DNA of 64,000 bases from Paramarasmius palmivorus (Eukaryota > Basidiomycota > Agaricomycetes > Agaricales > Marasmiaceae), in the NCBI GenBank assembly GCA_037176845.1, contig JAYKXP010000047.1, positions 248,001-312,000 on the forward strand, read 5' to 3'. The position numbers were made by a program, and so were the translations under genes. A model generated the notes under the pieces. The model was not told where the DNA came from, made no database searches, and was given only the letters and a program-made list of their open reading frames with translations. Below, in pieces: positions 1 through 12,105 of this stretch (its first letter is position 1; every line of letters starts with the position of its first letter).

Positions 1-265
1 CGACGCATGTCGTCGTCATAGTCTGCAGCGGAACCTCTGTTCCCAGTGATACCAATCTAATGAACGTGCACTTTCGTTAGTCATAGCATACAGGTCAAGG
101 CTACGTGTGACGCACCATAAAATGAGCGAATACTAGCTTTGAGCTAGCAAGGTCCTGCTGGCTAACAGCCGACACCTTCAGGTTCAGAGCAGCATCGACT
201 GAAGGAATGACGAATGCAGAACTGAATGCGCTGGTAGCGCAGAGCAAAAGAGCGATACCCAGCAT
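1..265 (-). CDS. GH71 alpha-1,3-glucanase (mutanase), N-terminal part, cut by window edge
   Basis: Exon 1 runs 265-116 and opens with a signal peptide (MLGIALLLCATSAFSS, then AFVIPSVDAA). It reaches KLVFAHFM just before a GTGCGT donor. A 59-nt intron ends in CATTAG, and exon 2 (56-1) continues IGITGNRGSAADYDDDMR. The KVFAHFM-x-G-I-T block followed by an acidic D-x-[DE]-D-[DI] stretch is the usual start of family 71 glycoside hydrolases, secreted enzymes that cut alpha-1,3-glucan in fungal walls. I chose this ATG because it gives a clean secretion signal and lies about 50 nt below a TATA box. Only about 70 residues are visible, so the catalytic core is not seen. Family assignment rests on the conserved opening block from memory. 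Confidence 0.68.
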
Positions 266-316
266 GATGTGGGATGTAGATGTTCGTTAGGTGTCTTCGC
301 CTGCCTCCTGAGCGCT

Positions 317-327
317 CTTATATATAG
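317..327 (-). promoter_or_regulatory. TATA box of the GH71 gene
   Basis: TATATAAGA read on the minus strand, about 53 nt upstream of the proposed GH71 start at 265. The position and sequence fit a core promoter. Confidence 0.45.
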
Positions 328-1979
328 CCTGAGAGCCAGGAGTAATAAGTTCCCGACACGATCCAGCCCGGGAAACAAGATGCCAAATGAATTTGAGCCT
401 CCAAATGATACTCTCGGCGAACTCGAAGGCGTAATTACATGGTTCTTATCAGGTTCGGGAGATTCCGTGTTAGTTTCTCAAAAGCGAGGTTTCATGTTGT
501 GTGCTTTGACCTGGTTGATCAATCCAGTGGAGAAAATCATTGACATGAACGACACTCCCAAGATTGTCATAAAACATCAAATGGCAGACATCATTAAGAG
601 CCGCTGACAGTCCATGTTGGTATAGGCTGGAATTTACGAAGAATCGTCCATACTGCCCGCTTCGTCAGTTATGCATAATATGAAGGCTTAAATGTTATAA
701 TATTGGCGAACTATCACTACAGGTATATACGACGCGTCACGATGAATACACCGCTAGGCTGGGGGGAGTTCCAGAGACCACCCCTCCTAAGTTTCAGATA
801 CGCCAATGGTTCTTCACGTGTAGTCCATGTTCATGGTCACCTGGAGCCTCAGAGCTGGCAAGTAAGAGTAAGGATAAACGTAGGCCTCCAACGACATCCT
901 AAAACCCCCTAAAGCCATCCATGTCTAACCAATCGCTACTGAATACATGGCTCAGAGATGGGTATACCATGGATAGAACATACCGCAGATATCGAAGTAT
1001 GCATACACGAGACACAGTCGCGTCCAGTCAGTCGTTTATGATATTGACCCAATAAGCTCACCATGATATGCCTCCGTATCTTCCCTTTGAGGCCTGCTGA
1101 GGAGAAGTGGGAGTGAGCAAGCCATGACGGGAGGAAGCAAGGAAGAAATTGGATGGGCTTGTTCGGCTCGGAGTTTGTGCACAACGAAAGTCGTACGATT
1201 ATCATTTTTTATTTTGGTAAGGCACGCCATCATCGAGCTGTTGTTGTCATTGAAAACGTTGAGGTAACTGCTGGCTAAGGATCGACTTAAAATTCTGAAA
1301 ACATCGACTGACGCCGGCAGTCATCAGATTCGTCAGCCGACGTCAACGCACTTCTCGTTGGGGATCAATCCCCATGATGACCGGTGATGGAAAACAAAGA
1401 TAACGAGATGGGACGGGAATGAACGGGGGTCCTGTAGGTTCAAGCTTGAAGTCTCCTTTCGAGAATGGAGTCAGATTGAAAACCGTTCTAAAACATACCA
1501 CTTACCCTTCGAAACCCACAGCTACATCTCAGAGGCATACTATACTGTAGATCCTAAGTCTCCCCAAGTCCTCGACACGATAAACCTGGTCCTGAGCGCG
1601 CAGTGTGTAGGGCTGCCAGAATTCGACGCCCAAGGGCAAATCGGAATCGGTTACAGGACATTTGGCGTCTAGCCTGCTCAGATAACGAGTTGATAATTAG
1701 GACAGACGAGTATTCCCATGGACATACAAAATTCTCTCTTCTCGGCTGCTCCGCATTCGGACTTCTCTTGAAACCTAGCGTAGCGAGTTATCGGAGAGCA
1801 ATGCATCGTGGTGGTCGGGAAGTAAGAGAAAGACGTCGTAACACGTGTCACGTGTCACGTCAGTACCTGCTCGCTTCACGGACACCGGCTCGGAAAGACA
1901 TTTCATAGGTATATTCGATCGAATTGCCAGCGAAGATACAATAAACGAGTCCACAACAAAAACTACTAAAAACCCTTTC
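328..1979. other. Intergenic stretch without recognised gene
   Basis: Several open frames exist here (for example 269-607 + and 703-912 +), but none shows a conserved domain, plausible splice structure or composition unlike noise. The stretch sits between the GH71 5' end and the CHS5 3' end. The only structured element seen is the CACGTG cluster near 1841-1862. Confidence 0.5.
1841..1862. promoter_or_regulatory. Tandem E-box (CACGTG) cluster
   Basis: Two complete CACGTG palindromes at 1842-1847 and 1849-1854, followed by a third partial one at 1856-1860, spaced seven bases apart. CACGTG is the core site of bHLH factors. It lies just beyond the 3' end of CHS5, so its target gene is unclear. 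Confidence 0.3.
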
Positions 1980-3596
1980 TCAAAGTGGTACTTCCTCAGT
2001 TGGCCCGACATCTTCCTCGTCACCGTCATCCTCATCACCCGTACTTCTCTCCTTCTCAACAGGCGGTGGTGGCGGCACCTCGATGCTCGAAGGTGTGATT
2101 ACACGTTGGATAGGCTCACTGGTTGGTGGTGGTGATTTACTCCCAGCATCAGCTTCCTTCAACGTAGCAGGAATGGCCTCATTCTGCGAGATCACGGGCG
2201 ACGGGAACTTGAAATCCTTGTTCATTGTTCCAGCTCTCGATTTCCGTTTGTTAGCTGTAGGTGTTGATGCATCATCGCGATCTTCCTCAGTAATGCCGCC
2301 CAGTTGGACCTCTTCGCCGTCTTCGTGTTGTTCCTGTATAGCCTGACTAGCAATAGTTCTGCTAGCGTTAGGGCTTTGAGGTTGCCCGACAAAGCTCGAG
2401 TTGGGCGTGGGTGGAGAGGCAGTTGATTTGCGCGCTGGTGGCGGCATGGATGCGCGTGTTGGGCTGCGAGAAGGGGGTGATTGAGATGGGTTTGCAGATG
2501 TAGGCGAACGAGACGACATTGATTGGGGACGGAAATGAGTAGAGGCATTTGTAGGTGGTTCAGCACCGAGGTAGTAGTTGGCGATTGCAACCATTCTGTG
2601 AGAGTAGTTTCAATACGTTGTCGTCGAAAAACAGGGAAACAAGGAAACCATACTTTTTCTCTGAATGACAAGCCATGATCCAGTGGGGCAACACGACAGG
2701 TATGCTGAGCTGTAGTGCCCTTTGATATTCGACGCCTGGTGCACCACCTGCACTACCACTCGCTTGCGCACCATTAGGTGTCGCTGCAGGTGTCGTGCAT
2801 ACGAAGTGGGTCGTATCAATCTGGATCTTCTCGCTCCACTTCGCACCCATCTCTCTTAACGCCAACTTGGCGTTTTCCAGCATGACTTCATCTTCAACAT
2901 TCCCAAAGCAGACCGATATACCAGATGTATCCGTCATCGTATGTGTTCTGACGCGAATGAGGTTGGATGGGTAAGTACCTGCGGTAGTACGCAGGATGAG
3001 CTGGAACGTATATTCAGAGTTGATGTCGAGACCGGAAAGTTTTGTCGATGTGTTCGTCATCGGGGATGGTATAGCTGCTAGTCTTTGACCATTTCGATAT
3101 ATGTCCAATGAGCGAAGTTTTGCGGTCGCGAGTTCTAAGGGAGGCCACTCGAGTGTAACAGACGTTTGGGTAACATTTCGAAGCTACAACCTGGTAAGCA
3201 GTGTTTGGAATAGAGTAGTCTGGTTCGATTGCTCACCTGTAGATTCGGAGCCAGTGGTATCTCCTGGCCAAAGGCTTCGAGAATATCATTTTGGAGAGCC
3301 CAGAATTCAGCTTCCCGACGTTTCTCCTCTGCGTGATTTTGGTGCACGGCAATGTTAACAATAGAACCCGTAGTCGCTCCTGGAGGCAGCAATATCGAAG
3401 GAAATTCTATGAGGTGAGCTCGCTCGCCTAGCAAGATCTGTCGTCCAATATGAGAATGAGGTCAATGTGGTGTAGAAGTTCGCTTACAGCCATGCCAGCA
3501 TCTATAATTGCAGTCAGCATCGAGAAGAGATACCGAGATTTGTTACTCACCGAGCTTGCCAACGGTAAAAGTAAAACTCTCCTGCGCCTTGCTCAT
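1980..3596 (-). CDS. CHS5: Exomer subunit CHS5 (chitin synthase export factor), five exons
   Basis: Start MSKAQESFTFTVGK at 3596. A tiny second exon reads AGMA, and exon 3 gives ILLGERAHLIEFPS then TTGSIVNIAVHQNHAEEKR, the dimerising N-terminal motif of CHS5. Exon 4 starts LRNVTQTSVTLEWPP (fibronectin type III domain). It continues through SLDIYRNGQ into a BRCT domain (GISVCFGNVED through VVLPHWIMACHSEK). A 57-nt intron inside the HSEKK codon leads to MVAIANYYLGAEPP and a Pro/Ser-rich acidic tail ending EEVPL. The order N-domain, Fn3, BRCT is the CHS5 signature. In yeast this protein and its ChAPs partners form exomer, which moves cargo such as chitin synthase III from the trans-Golgi to the cell surface. 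Five exons with consensus splice sites; no disruption seen. Confidence 0.9.
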
Positions 3597-3935
3597 CGCG
3601 GTGGACGTTGTTGGAGCGGTGCTGGGAAACGTCGCGCGTGTCGTGGACGACACATAACCAAAGGAGGAATCGTTTCTCACGCTGAACATCTCTTCCGCGA
3701 ACGACAGACTAGTACTTGAGAATTGCCTTAGCCCTATTCACATCACGAAAGGCTTCGATTTCAGAATGGCAGTGGAACATCTATTTCTGTATTCAATTAT
3801 TGCAAGAATCACGGACAGTTTCGCGGCCTGGTTCCTAAACATGTGGTTCCGAGGTTTTGACGAGCACGCCATACCACTTTTTCTAGGCAAATTCCAAGGA
3901 GAGAAAGAAAATCTCAGACTCAAACCATTACCACC

Positions 3936-5715
3936 ATGTCCAAGTTCCAGCTCGAGGAAGACGTCAAGGTTGAGTATGACCCCAAGAACATGCCGTTTCG
4001 CAGGCTGGGTCCCAGTGGGCTTCGTGTACCGCTTTTCTCGCTCGGTGGATGTGGGTGTCTAGGCTTCTTCGAAGAAACCTCACTGATTGGATCTCTAGGG
4101 CTTACCTTGGGCGGAAGTGTCACTGGGAACTCTGCGAAGGTGTGTTCCGAACCAATGGTCGACGCCTGCGCTCATACCTTGTAGGATATCATCAAAATCG
4201 CGTTTGATCATGGGATAAACATGCTCGATACCGCAGAACAATACTCTGGCGGGAAATCAGAGATCGAGATGTGCGTTCACCTGTACTGGACACTCTTTGA
4301 CATTTGTTAATTCCATTTTACAGAGGCAAAGCTATTAAAGAACTTGGCCTTCGGAGGAGCGATCTTATTATCTCCACTAAGATTTTCTGGGGAACCGGTA
4401 GGAAAGGACCGAACGATTCTGGTCTGTCACGGAAACAGTACGTGTTGCTCGTGTACGAGATCACTTCTGCATTATTAATGGCACACTTCATTCAGCATCA
4501 TCGAAGGCACCAAAGAGTCGCTGGCACGTCTTCAAATGGACTACGTCGATATCATCTTCGCTCATCGCCCGGATCTAAGCGGTATGTACAACCGACGTAT
4601 TATCTGGCTCCGCTTCTAACGGGCGATTCTAGTACCGATGGAAGAAGTTGTCAGGGCGTTTAACTATGTCATTGAGCAAGGCTGGGTGTGTATTTGTTTC
4701 CTCTATTGTTAATCATAGCTCACTGCGCTCATGATCTAGGCATTTTATTGGGGAACATCTGAGTGGTCAGCTCGGGACATCGAAGAGGCCTATCGTGAGC
4801 TGAACAAACGATTCGTCACTCAACGCCTTTGTCATTGACCTTTTCATCTAGATGTCGCCAACAAGCTGAATCTCATTGCTCCTGTTGCCGAGCAGTGTCA
4901 ACACAAGTATGTGTATCTTCATGGATGGATGACCGTGTACTACATGTTACTATTCCAGCATGTTCACCCGTGAGCGGCCCGAGAAGGAATACGCGTGAGT
5001 GATCTGTTTCGACCCCGTTCATGTCTCTTAAACTCCTCTAGACCTCTGTATAAAAAGTACCATTACGGCACTACAACCTTCTCTTCTCTCTACTTTGGCT
5101 TCCTTACCGGAAAGGTCAGTGTTCTAGTCTGCCATTTTTCCGCTAACCTACTAAGGGCCGCCTAGTACAACGATGGAATCCCGCCCGACTCGCGGTTCGG
5201 CTCAAACAGCAAGGACTTTGCTTTCGTCCTCGACAAACTAGACACCAACGAAGGCAAAGAGATGATCAGAAAAGTGCGCGAGTTGACAGTGATCGCTGAG
5301 CAGGGTATGTCTGGTGCCATACATCCTATCGCAGTACTATCATGGCTTACACTCCCGCAACGCAGAACTCGGCACGACTATCTCTGCTCTTGCATTAGCT
5401 TGGGTAGCCAAAAATACTAACACATCGACCGTCATCCTCGGCGCATCCAAGGCAGAGCAAGTCATCGAGAATCTCAAGGCGTTGGACGTGATACCCAAGT
5501 TAGACCAGGCGGTGATGGATAGGATCGAAGGGATTCTGGGAAATAAACCGGAGGCATTGGTTGGTTCTCAATTCTTACAGTACACAGCATGGATGCTGAT
5601 TGTTCCTGTAGCCAACGTACGGAAGGCCATCCTTAGATGTTTTCGGGAGAGTACCTTGAGCAACTATCTAAGAATTCTGCACCGTTCCGGGTATGCAGTG
5701 ACCTGTGTAGCTTAA
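3936..5715 (+). CDS. Aldo-keto reductase, voltage-gated K+ channel beta-subunit type
   Basis: Start [18 protein letters not shown], then [18 protein letters not shown]. After an intron at 4139 the chain reads [20 protein letters not shown] with SGGKSEIEM, then [78 protein letters not shown] and [18 protein letters not shown]. These carry the AKR catalytic Asp, Tyr (AEQY), Lys (STKIFW) and His (FAHRPD), and the Kv-beta-type loop. About ten short exons. The family binds NADPH and reduces aldehydes; in fungi, which may lack the matching channel, it usually acts as a stand-alone oxidoreductase. The frame stays open past the usual GNKPEA end to a TAA at 5713, so the last about 40 residues are unusual or hide a small intron. 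Confidence 0.85.
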
Positions 5716-5753
5716 TTGAATGTAACATTATCAATAAGTATTCCTACACCACA

Positions 5754-6671
5754 ACGCCCTGAAAAGCCGTCTTAAACACATCAAACTTCCCAGCACGATT
5801 ACTATGGATGGCGAACGTAATGTTTCGGAACCATCCTTTAAACTCTGGCTCTAAAAGAACCGACTTCATTTCCTTCGCAATCACCCCTGGTGGGCATCGA
5901 TATGCCCCACATCCCATGGCGCCTGAGTACTATTAGCGAGGTTCACGTTGCCCAGAGGAAAAGCAAAGCACACCTAAAACAAGATACTCCCTGCCATTTC
6001 TCGCCGCCATCCTATATATTAATCGAATCTTTCCTCTGAGATCGTTCAAATCACTCTCATTCGCGAATCCCCTTCCATCACTCGTCAAACTGGGGCATCG
6101 AGGAGCCGCGACCGAGATGATACCAACAACATGCCTGTCATCGAACTTGAGATTGACGCATTTGTTATCCAGCTCGTCTTTGAAGATAACAACTCCCGGC
6201 GAGAAAATCCCAGCGATGGAGCCAGGTCCAAGGTTGGGCCAAGGATAGTAACTTGGATCCAATGTTTTGAATAGGGTCGAGGAATAACATAGCGAATCTT
6301 CCTGTGGTGGGGCATTAGTATGTAGTTGTAAATCATGTCTAGAACTTTACCTGTGTTAAGCAGAACACTTTGTTCCATCCTCCGCCAGGTAACTCGTCAC
6401 TAGCAAGATTGAGTACCGCGACTTTGCCATTCGCAGCATCTGGGTATCGTTCAATGAGATCTCTTGTTGCCGCAAAGGTATCGGATGTGACGAGGTCCAC
6501 CGGGCTTGAAGGGTATCGCGGGCATGATGAGGGATCGAGGGCAGGAAGCTGGTCTTTCGTGAAGAAAGCTTTGAGCGTAGCACCCTGTAAGGCGTGTTCC
6601 ACTGTGACGAGGTCCGAGTGGGCCTGGGTGTCTTCAGCAATTTGGCGGCGCTCAGCAAGGCTGGGGGTCAT
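5754..6671 (-). CDS. PARG-like macro-fold protein, TIGR02452/DUF2263 family, copy 1
   Basis: Start MTPSLAERRQIAEDTQAHSD, then KVAVLNLASDELPGGGW. Intron 1 falls directly after a Gln codon, and exon 2 begins EDSLCYSSTLFKTLDPSYYP. It continues IAGIFSPGVVIFKDEL, VGIISVAAPRCPSL, ARNGREYLVLG, and after a further intron AMGCGAYRCPPGVIAKEMKS. The protein ends at FKTAFQGVV V-stop. This is the microbial-type poly(ADP-ribose) glycohydrolase fold (PF10021). The usual signature is GGG-x6-8-QEE; here it reads GGG-x8-QED, so the residue in the catalytic second-Glu position is Asp. Paralog of the next two genes and transcribed in the same direction as copy 2, about 320 bp away. Confidence 0.8.
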
Positions 6672-6988
6672 GATGGGCTGCAATGTATGGCAATCAAGAG
6701 GCTTCAATCGTGGGCTTTTTAACTCTCTTAACACCCGTCACAGCGCCGATGTGCACACGAGGCTTCTTCGCTTCATGGAATGCCAAAACGTATTAGCGAC
6801 GTATTATTTACGATTTAAGTTACTCACTATCGGATTTGAAGTAACTGTATCGGGTTCAAAGTATGGTACGGCTTTCTCAGTTCAGATGTTGAGTCGATGG
6901 TTATTCTGCCGAAAAGATGAGCATAAATTTTCACTTCCTAGAATACATTTAACGCTAAGCGAAATCGTACATACTATACACATTGCAT

Positions 6989-7989
6989 TCAGGAAATTTG
7001 GCATGTCCCTGTACCCTTGAAGACCTTCTCAAACACTTCAAAGTTTCCGGGGCCGTTACTGGGATTACTGTAGATAGCGAACGTTACATTGCGGAACCAG
7101 CCTTTGAACTCGGGGTCGAAGAGGATGGACTTCATTTCCTCGGCAACAACTTTGGGTGGACATGCGTATGCACCGCACCTAAGCAACATCAGAGGTTGAC
7201 TCCGCCTGATACATCGAAACTCACCCCATGGCGCCTATAAATCACTGTCAGCGATGTCCACACTAAGGCCCAGATAGGAAGACTCACCCAGAACAATATA
7301 ATCCCTACCATTCCTCGCCGCCATCCTATAGACAAGTCGTATCTTTCCCCGCAAGTCGTTCAAGTCACTTTCATTCGCAAAGTTCTTACCATCCGGCGTT
7401 AACTTGGGACCTCGGGGAGCTGCAACAGTGATGACACCAACAACACGTCTCTCTTCCGGCGGAAGATCGATACAATCGTGGTCCAAATCGTCTTTGAAAA
7501 TCACGACACCCGGAGAAAAGACGCCGGCAACTGAGCCAGGTCCAGTGTTAGGCCAAGGATAGTAGCTTGGCTTCAATGTTTTGAACAGAGTGGATGAATA
7601 GCACAATGCTTCTTCCTAATCTGACGAGTGTCAGAATGCATTTGAAGATCATGTCGTTGAAACACCACCTGCGTCTTGGACAACGTTTGGTCCCAGCCTC
7701 CACCCGGCAACTGATCACTGGCAAGGTTAAGCACCGCAACCTTGTTTTCGGCAGCTTCAGGAAATCGTTTGATAATATTCCTTGCAGCCGTGAAAGAGTC
7801 CGAGTTAACGAGCTCTACTGGGCTCAGTGGATGATTGGGGCATGATGAAGGATCGAGTGCAGGCAGTTGCTCCTTGATAAAGATGGATTCAAGGGTTGCA
7901 CCTTGCGAGGCATGTTCTGCTGTAATAGATTCCGAACGAGCTATGGTATCTTTAGAAATCTGAAGCCGTTGAGGAAGACCTGGAGCCAT
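6989..7989 (-). CDS. PARG-like macro-fold protein, TIGR02452/DUF2263 family, copy 2
   Basis: Start MAPGLPQRLQISKDTIARSE, then KVAVLNLASDQLPGGGW and, across an intron, Q-EEALCYSSTLFKTLKPSYY. It continues VAGVFSPGVVIFKDDLDHD, VGVITVAAPRGPKL, and ARNGRDYIVLG. A short exon carrying AMG is followed by CGAYACPPKVVAEEMKS and a C-terminus NFEVFEKVFKGTGTCQIS. The only one of the three tandem copies in which GGG-x8-QEE is fully kept, so the best candidate for an active ADP-ribose-polymer hydrolase or ADP-ribosyl hydrolase. It has one intron more than copy 1, splitting the MGC codons. Confidence 0.82.
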
Positions 7990-8669
7990 GATGACAGTGT
8001 AAAGGTAAGATGAGAGCGTGTGACCTATCGCGTATTCCGCCTTTTCTTCTAACGCCCATCATCGTCGTTATTCCTTAAGATCTCAGGATTTCTTCACGAT
8101 TCTATGATGAATATACAACGAAAATCTTAATTGAATGTTCAACGTTCAACTACGGAGGAGAATGAGCTACTGATTTCAGACCTCACGAGCTTTCTGGTAA
8201 GCCAGATACAAATTTTTCTTTCAGTCAAAAGCTCATTGTTCAATTTCAAGCAGTTATTTCGTCAGGCTCGTAAATATCTTGGTTTTTGTGCAAGAATCTT
8301 CTACCGTGGCAAACAGTTCGACAGGAACCCCTTATCACTCTTCCCATGCTCATGACGACACAGCACAGAATGTCTGAGAAAACCAGCGTATATACGCGGG
8401 AATGATAAAAACCGTGTGCCAACGTGGATCACAAAGGCAATCGGGGAACGGGCCTATGCCGCTGGGCGATAGCACCTGGTTTGATTACCACGCAAGTCCC
8501 AAAATCACAAGCTTCCTAACCAGATATATTCCGAGGACAATTTATTCCTTAAACAGCGTCCTTGAACCGCCTTGCCAGCGGTTTGCTTCCCCATCATCCT
8601 CTCCTGTCTCATAACCATCATCATTATTTAACCTCTTCCATCACCGTCACCCTTACCGTCATTATCACT
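7990..8669. other. Intergenic stretch, divergent promoter region
   Basis: Lies between the starts of PARG-like copies 2 (-) and 3 (+). Open frames here have no recognisable product. It probably holds both promoters; the direct ladder TGTTCAACGTTCAACT at about 8134 is the only repeat noticed. Confidence 0.4.
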
Positions 8670-9622
8670 ATGCCTCCCATTCCGCGAAACCGCCGTGATT
8701 ACATTGCTCGCGATACCCTCCGCCGCTCTTTCTCTATCATCGCCGAGACCTCTAAACAAGGTGCTAGCGCCCATTCGACATTCATTCCAGAACAACTTCC
8801 ATCGCTCGACCAAACCGACTGCCCAGACCCCTTTGGAACCCCTGTACGAGTCGAGGTCGTCAATTCCGATACTCTTGCTGTGGCAAGGAAGTTGTTGAGT
8901 GATGATGGGGAGGCTATTGGAAATGTAGCGGCTCTGAACCTCGCGGACGATATCAGACCCGCAGGTTCATGGCTACTACATGATATGCCGGAATTAAGAC
9001 AGGTATGTTCTTTACGACGTCGTCCAATGTATCGCTTCTGACGAATGTTCAGGAAGAATGTCTCTGCTACTCTTCCACTCTCTACGTCACACTCAAAGAT
9101 ACCTACTACCCGTTTCCCAATGTCGGCCCCGACTCGGCCGTTGGAATCTATTCGCCGGGTGTTGTCATATTCCGAGACCAACTGGAGAATGCATGTGCTG
9201 ATCTACCAGTCGACCAAAGACGAGTCGTATCTGTGATATCTGTTGCTGCACCTCGGTGGCCTCAGCTTTCAAGTAACGGAAAGTTCTACAGGAGGCATAG
9301 TGATCTCGAGGATCTTCGGGAGAAAATTCGGCTGGTATACCGGGTGGCGGCGTATAACGAGAAGAGATACTTGATACTCGGTACGTCTTCCGGTACTTGC
9401 GCTACTGTCGGATACAGACCGACTGTTCTTATAGGCGCGATGGGGTGCGGTGCCTACGGTAATCCACCAGAACAAGTTGCAAGGGAAATGAGAGATATCT
9501 TGATGGAATCCGAGTTTAGAGGATGGTTCAAGAAGATCGTGTTTGCCGTCTTGAGCACTACGAACAACGAACGAGGAAACTTTGAAGTGTTCAGGGATAC
9601 ATTCGCGGGCGTCCGGATTTGA
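8670..9622 (+). CDS. PARG-like macro-fold protein, TIGR02452/DUF2263 family, divergent copy 3
   Basis: Start MPPIPRNRRDYIARDTLRRS. The block equal to LNLASDxLPGGGW reads LNLADDIRPAGSW, followed by LLHDMPELR, then Q-EECLCYSSTLYVTLKDT across the intron at 9003-9051. It continues VGIYSPGVVIFRDQL, VSVISVAAPRWPQL, YNEKRYLILG, then AMGCGAYGNPPEQVAREMR and an end at FRDTFAGVRI. The Glu pair is kept, but the glycine triplet that holds the substrate phosphates is AGS and the spacing to QEE grows by two. It may be catalytically altered or specialised for binding. Transcribed away from copies 1 and 2. Confidence 0.8.
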
Positions 9623-9978
9623 TCACCCCATGACCTCCATCTGTACACGACTAGACATGGACTTGATTTGTTGTATTTTTATGGCTGTGTGTATGTTCAA
9701 TTGCTGCATCTCTATAATGCTAATTCTAATATTCTTTTGGTGAATAGCATTCTGAAGTGCACCGAGAAAGTAACATACTCATGATCACTGGTTGCCCTTA
9801 ACCGCTGTCTCGCACATCTATATCTTCCAAGCGCCCATCAAAGCCTCGCCTGCACAACGCCTTCAGGCACATCTGTCAACATTCACCCTTTGACAGCAGA
9901 CACACTGACATGCAGGAAGACTATAACTAGCTCCATTTCTCATTTCATTGCACCTTTCCTTCATTCTGCCCCAAAACG

Positions 9979-11318
9979 ATGGCCCCCGCGACATTCAACT
10001 GCGATTCTTGCGGTCAGCCTATACCTCCCCAGAATCCACGGATCCACTGTCATACATGCAGCGATTACGACCTATGTGCTAATTGCACGCTCGCAGAACG
10101 ATTCACTGGTACACACACCGTTCAGCATTCATTTACGATCTTTAAGAGAAGTGGCGGTAGTGGAGAGAATCCCGTGGTGTCACAAAGTGTCTCCATTGCA
10201 TTCCATCCTGCTTCTCCCTCAGCCTCAAGGCCTGTCCCACCTCCAATACCTCGACGACCCTCGGTACAGGCTACATCCCCGCCGCCCCAAGCTCAGCAGA
10301 CACGAGTGCCGCCGCCTCTTCCGCCGAGGCAAGGAAGCACTTCCAATCGTAATTCTCAGCATTCACCTCCGACATCGAGCCCAACGGGTCCTCCACCAAC
10401 TCCTCCGCCTCAGCCTCGACCTTCTCCAACACACTCATCGACACTACCGAATTCACCTCCGACAGAATCTCGTCCAACTCCTCAGCGAAGCGAAACGCTA
10501 CCGCCTTCCTTTGAGGATGCGGCCACTGCCTGGGGACCGTTCTTCCACGATGACATGACTCCTACAGTAATCTTCAACGATCTGTTGAATGCGGTATTCA
10601 GTTACCTCGATGCTCGGAACACGGGGTATCTCCTTCCCGAGGTGTATTCTAGATTCTTAGATGATCAGGGGTACCTGACACACGAGAACGTTTGTAAGTC
10701 ATTATCCCATCCTGTCATACGGCGTGTTTAATCGTACGTCTTATATCAACAGGGAAGAACAACTACAAACCTGAATCCACCCTCGGTATCCCTCGAGAAT
10801 ACCGTGCAGATCTTGAATTCAAGAAAGTCCTCGACCTTTTTTCTATCGATCATGTTATCCAACAACGCCCCAAATCCACCGTCACGCCATGTACATCGAC
10901 ATTAACCTCCCAGTTCAGCGCTTTCGGCTTAAGCTATACACCTTCTCCTATGAACTCCATGATCAGCTCCGAAGGTCGGATGCCGGTACTGACTCGTCGA
11001 GGGTTCATTGATGTAACATGTATCGAGGTGCTCTGCGATCCTGGTAAGCATTGGGGGAATTGGAGTAGGATTTTGAGGCAGTATACCACGGGGCCAATGG
11101 CGAGGTTCAGAGAGTGGGGCGAACTGCCGAGGAATGTACTTCCTGAAGGACCGGATCCGAGGACGTTGGCTAGGGCGAAGAGCGCATCAGAATTTGCAAA
11201 GTACAAGGCACAGGAGGAGCTCGATGCAACGAAGGCGTATACCAATTTGGCTGCACAAGGCAGACGACAAGCGTTAGAGTTGACAGGTGATTATCGATAT
11301 GAGTATCGGTATTATTGA
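9979..11318 (+). CDS. ZZ-type zinc finger protein with proline-rich linker
   Basis: Start MAPATFNCDSCGQPIPPQN. The first 50 residues form a ZZ finger: FNCDSC, IHCHTCSDYDLCANC, then GTHTVQHSF, with the Cys and His ligands in usual spacing. Residues about 60-175 are a Pro/Ser-rich low-complexity linker (for example PPPLPPRQGS). A folded C-terminal part follows (FNDLLNAVFSYLDARNTGYL, an EF-hand-like or helical block). One intron at 10694-10752 splits the Trp codon of ENVWKNNYKPEST. The second exon ends GDYRYEYRYY. ZZ fingers bind peptides such as histone or N-degron tails; the partner here is unknown. Fungal proteins with a ZZ finger plus a helical domain are common and mostly uncharacterised. 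Confidence 0.75.
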
Positions 11319-11611
11319 GTTTTCATTTTGTTGTATCGTGTATCTATGAAATTGTACAATGTGTAGCCAACACTTGCATGAGTCGCTTAAATCTAACATG
11401 CTTAGATTAGCTTCCTGGAACTCGGCTGAAAAACTTTCCAGGACGCGACGCGTCACCCCACGTGACCAAGACTCCCACAAATTACAAATTGAATTGTATT
11501 ACAAACCTTCAAACGCAGTCTGTACCTAAATTCCCTAGCATTATCTTCTTTCAACACGTCTGAGCTGCCCAGGCAACGCACCAACACCTCGACAAAGAAG
11601 AGGGTTTACTC

Positions 11612-12105
11612 ATGGCTGGAAATCTCATCGAACACGTAGCCGCCCGGGACTGGGTCAATAAGCTTCGTGCTGAGAAGGGGATACATTACATATGCAAGAC
11701 TACAGTAGTACGACTCCAACGTCACGATAGTCATTGAAGATGCGGTTACAGCGGCAGCTTTGCGTATCCCCTGGAGCAAAGGATGGACGGTCAGTCTGCT
11801 TTATAACGCAAAACAAGACAGACTGGTTTTCAGAGGTCGATGGCCGGCTACTTGTCATAGTCGAAAGCGAGAGCTGCCGGGAGTTTCTGGACAAGAATGG
11901 TGCGTCATTCACCACATGTATTTTGCTTGAAAGGTGGACTAATTGTTGCCCTTTTGAATTCCAAGAAATACCCTATGGTCCATTCATCGCGGATATTCCA
12001 CTAGACGAACATGACTTAACGATGACCTGTTCAAGACCACCGGTTCCCTGGGTTCTACGGTATAGCGGAAAGTGGAAGGTCAGTAATCGCTCACGTTCTT
12101 GCTGA
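11612..12105 (+). CDS. Small unknown multi-exon gene, tentative
   Basis: ATG at 11612 opens MAGNLIEHVAARDW. A likely intron follows, ending CAGTAG at about 11710. The frame then reads YDSNVTIVIEDAVTAAALR and GWTVSLLYNAKQD, and through a GTGCGT...AAAG intron into TNCCPFEFQEIPYGPF, ending in SNRSRSC. A competing open frame (SEVDGRLLVIVESESCREF) overlaps the middle, so the true frame is not certain. No family recognised. It lies between two well-supported genes on a region otherwise lacking a gene. Confidence 0.3.
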
